A stretch of 6,538 bases of DNA from contig DDMF01000046.1 of assembly GCA_002340515.1 (NCBI GenBank), positions 2,971 to 9,508 of the forward strand. The letters are read 5' to 3'. Below, one piece after another: positions 4,552-6,538 of the stretch. The notes beneath the pieces were generated by a model. That model was not told where the DNA came from. It did no database searches and was given only the letters and a program-made list of their open reading frames with translations. The translations under genes were made by a program, and so were the position numbers. Positions within the stretch are counted from its first letter, which is position 1, and each line of letters starts with the position of its first letter. This DNA comes from Rhodobacteraceae bacterium UBA2553. GTDB lineage: Bacteria; Pseudomonadota; Alphaproteobacteria; Rhodobacterales; Rhodobacteraceae.

Positions 4552-4572
4552 CTGAAACTCAGTGCGGAAGAC

Positions 4573-5151
4573 TTAACGGTCCATCACACCCGCAATCGAC
4601 GCTTTCACTTCGGCAATCTCGCCCAAACCGTCAATCGAGGTCAGGTTGCCTTTGGCCCAGTAATAGCCGATTAGCGGTGCGGTCTTTTTATAGTATTCCA
4701 TCAGGCGGAAACGCACGCTTTCTTCATTGTCATCCGCGCGGGCTTCTTTGCCTGCGGCGACAGCTTCGGCGGCGCGGTTCACAATCCGCTTCACCAGCGT
4801 CTCATCATCCACCTGCATCTCGATCACAGCGTCCAGGCTCTCGCCCTGCTCAGCAAGCAGATCGGCCAGCGCATCCGCCTGCGGCAGGGTGCGGGGGAAG
4901 CCATCAAAGATGAACCCACCCTTTTTGTCGCCCTGCAGCTTTTCCTTGATCAACCCAATGACGATCTCATCGGTCACAAGGCCGCCAGCATCCATAATGG
5001 CGGCAACCTTAAGACCCATCTCGGTCCCCGAGCTTTTGGCTTCACGCAGCATGTCACCGGTGGAAAGCTGGATCATGTCCCGCTCTTCCACAAGGAATTG
5101 CGCTTGTGTGCCTTTACCTGCACCGGGTGGTCCGAGAAGAATAAGATTCAT
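4573..5151 (-). CDS. adk: Adenylate kinase, short form
   Basis: A 192-residue cytoplasmic enzyme converting ATP plus AMP to two ADP. The P-loop GPPGAGKGT is at 7-15. The AMP-binding region has LSTGDMLR (29-36, with Arg36) and FDGFPRT (82-88, with Arg87). Arg122 and the RADD segment (138-141) followed by Arg147 and Arg149 supply the phosphate-binding arginines. The LID between about 122 and 145 is short and lacks the zinc Cys cluster, so this is the short form and not the roughly 215-residue long form. The ATG overlaps the secY stop as ATGA (four shared bases), pointing to translational coupling. secY followed by adk is a common order in bacterial ribosomal operons. A strong terminator follows. 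Confidence 0.98.
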   Translation of the reverse strand: MNLILLGPPGAGKGTQAQFLVEERDMIQLSTGDMLREAKSSGTEMGLKVAAIMDAGGLVTDEIVIGLIKEKLQGDKKGGFIFDGFPRTLPQADALADLLAEQGESLDAVIEMQVDDETLVKRIVNRAAEAVAAGKEARADDNEESVRFRLMEYYKKTAPLIGYYWAKGNLTSIDGLGEIAEVKASIAGVMDR

Positions 5152-6503
5152 CGTCTAGCTGGTCCTTTTTTCTTACGCTTCTTACCGCGCAATTGGGATT
5201 TCTCGATCAGGCCTTCGTACTGGTGCGCCAGCATGTGGGACTGAACCTGTTGGATTGTGTCCATGGTCACCGAAACAACGATTAGCACGGAGGTCCCCCC
5301 AAAATAGAACGGAATGGCGAGTTGGCTACGGAGAATCTCTGGCAAGAGACAAACTGCCGCAAGGTAACTTGCACCCAGCACCAAAATACGCGTGACGATA
5401 TAGTCCAAAGCCGCCGCTGTTTTCTTGCCGGGCTGAATGCCGGGAATGGATCCGCCTTGGTTTTTCAGGTTGTCCGCCACTTCGTCCGGTTTAAACGCAA
5501 CTTCTTTGGTGTAGAAGAAGGTGAAGAACACGATCATCGCGGTGAAGAACAACAGGTAAAGCGGCTGGCCGGGGCCAAAATACGCCAGAACCGTCGACAT
5601 GATCGGGCCGGTTTGACCCGACGAGAAGGTCGAAATGGTGGTTGGCAGCAACAGAAGGGCCGAGGCGAAAATCGCCGGGATCACGCCCGCCGGGTTCACT
5701 TTGATCGGCAGGTGGGATGAGTTGCTTTCATAGACTTTCATGCCCACGTTGCGGCGCGGATACATGATATGCACCTTTCTGAGCGCGCGTTCCATAAAGA
5801 CCACAAAGGCAATCACAAGCGCGATCATCACCAGCACGCCGATGATCACACCGGGGCTGACGGCGCCCGAGCGACCGGACGCAAGGAACTGGCCCAAAGC
5901 GGCGGGAATTTCCGCGACAATGCCGACAAAGATGATCAGCGAGATGCCGTTTCCGATGCCGCGTGCGGTGATCTGCTCACCCAGCCACATCAGGAACATG
6001 GTGCCGCCCACAAGGGTGATCACACAGGCTGTCAGGAAAAACGCGCCGGGCGTTGTTACCAGATCACCCGCTTGCAGCGAGTTTGCCAGTGCAAAGGCCT
6101 GACCGGTGGCCAGAAGAACCGTCCCGTAACGGGTGTATTGGTTGATCTTCTTGCGGCCCGCGTCGCCTTCTTTTTTCAGCTGTTTCAGCGGCTCCCACAT
6201 GGAAGACAGCAGCTGTACGATAATCGAGGCCGAGATATACGGCATGATCCCCAGCGCAAACACACCCATCCGCGACAAGGCGCCGCCGGTGAACATGCCC
6301 AAAACGCCGGCAATACCCGATTGCGCCTGCTCCATAAAGTCGCGAAGCGCGCCGGCATCAATGCCGGGAACAGGAATATAGGTGCCGATGCGGTAAATGA
6401 TCAGCAAGCCGATGGTGAATAAGATGCGCTGGCGCAATTCCGAGGCTTTGCCAAAGGCGCCCCAGCTCATGTTTGCGGCCATTTGTTCTGCTGCAGATGC
6501 CAT
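5148..6503 (-). CDS. secY: Preprotein translocase channel subunit SecY
   Basis: A 451-residue inner-membrane channel that works with SecE, SecG and SecA, or with the ribosome, to export and insert proteins. Ten hydrophobic segments are apparent. The first is near 26-44 and leads to the YIPVPGID loop. The plug and second segment follow at MFTGGALSRMGVFALGIMPY, and EVADNLKNQGG-SIPGIQPG (about 341-359) forms the last large cytoplasmic loop. The tail is basic and ends GKKRKKKGPARR. The position equal to the important E. coli Arg357 is Gln357 (codon CAG). The ATG at 6503 was chosen because AGGGGG lies five bases upstream; a TTG one codon earlier is also in frame. It overlaps adk by four bases. Confidence 0.98.
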   Translation of the reverse strand: MASAAEQMAANMSWGAFGKASELRQRILFTIGLLIIYRIGTYIPVPGIDAGALRDFMEQAQSGIAGVLGMFTGGALSRMGVFALGIMPYISASIIVQLLSSMWEPLKQLKKEGDAGRKKINQYTRYGTVLLATGQAFALANSLQAGDLVTTPGAFFLTACVITLVGGTMFLMWLGEQITARGIGNGISLIIFVGIVAEIPAALGQFLASGRSGAVSPGVIIGVLVMIALVIAFVVFMERALRKVHIMYPRRNVGMKVYESNSSHLPIKVNPAGVIPAIFASALLLLPTTISTFSSGQTGPIMSTVLAYFGPGQPLYLLFFTAMIVFFTFFYTKEVAFKPDEVADNLKNQGGSIPGIQPGKKTAAALDYIVTRILVLGASYLAAVCLLPEILRSQLAIPFYFGGTSVLIVVSVTMDTIQQVQSHMLAHQYEGLIEKSQLRGKKRKKKGPARR

Positions 6504-6520
6504 CAAGGCCCCCTAATATA

Positions 6521-6538
6521 GAAAAACGCCGCCGGTCC
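6521..6538 (-). other. GC-rich run followed by T-run before secY, possibly half of a hairpin
   Basis: The minus strand reads GGACCGGCGGCGTTTTTC at the window edge, then the secY ribosome binding site. GC-rich bases before five T look like the descending arm of a terminator or attenuator between the preceding gene and secY. The other arm would lie outside the window, so this cannot be settled. Confidence 0.25.

Noticed and set aside
4266..4913. A 215-codon plus-strand frame across the adk-rpsM spacer and adk
   Set aside because: Half of it is antisense to adk and the rest crosses hairpins and the adk terminator. The composition is Ser, Pro and Arg rich with no domain.
1..6538. CRISPR array, tRNA, insertion sequence or prophage
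   Set aside because: I saw no regularly spaced direct repeats, cloverleaf, transposase or phage gene; the window is core genes plus a quorum-sensing pair.

Overview
The window looks like a chromosomal segment of a marine alphaproteobacterium of the order Rhodobacterales (Roseobacter group). Three things point there: a ribosomal alpha operon of the form rpsM-rpsK-rpoA-rplQ with no rpsD, an RNA polymerase alpha subunit that begins MIHKNWAELI and is 338 residues long, and a LuxR/LuxI pair of the roseobacter type. The assignment rests on recognising the proteins, not on a database search. Every gene found is on the minus strand, so transcription runs from the high coordinates to the low ones. Long open frames on the plus strand are antisense shadows.

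In transcription order: secY (6503-5148) and adk (5151-4573) overlap by four bases and end at a strong intrinsic terminator (4521-4551). A gene-free stretch of about 390 bases follows. It holds a repeat-like element (4424-4490), a candidate promoter (4340-4366) and a leader with several stem-loops. Next come rpsM (TTG start, 4182-3814), rpsK (3798-3406), a terminator-like hairpin inside the operon (3348-3391), rpoA (3291-2275), a 236-base spacer full of inverted repeats, and rplQ (2038-1616), which is closed by a hairpin plus intrinsic terminator (1568-1615).

A second block follows: an AT-rich regulatory region with a candidate promoter and a lux-box-like dyad (1407-1424), luxR (1376-765), luxI (720-133), and the first 18 codons of a gene that is probably rarA (56 to the window edge). 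The LuxI homologue would make an acyl-homoserine lactone and the LuxR homologue would sense it. The dyad overlaps the candidate luxR promoter, which suggests autoregulation of the pair. No terminator is visible between luxI and the putative rarA.

Most of the window is core machinery: protein export, adenylate metabolism, 30S and 50S proteins, and RNA polymerase alpha. The less ordinary material lies in the spacers (lux box, mid-operon terminator, repeat elements, structured leader) and in two substitutions: Gln at the SecY Arg357 position, and Gln in place of the usually invariant Glu of the LuxR DNA-binding domain. I did not find an entirely new multi-gene system. The quorum-sensing pair between the ribosomal alpha operon and rarA, with its own lux box, is the most interesting part.
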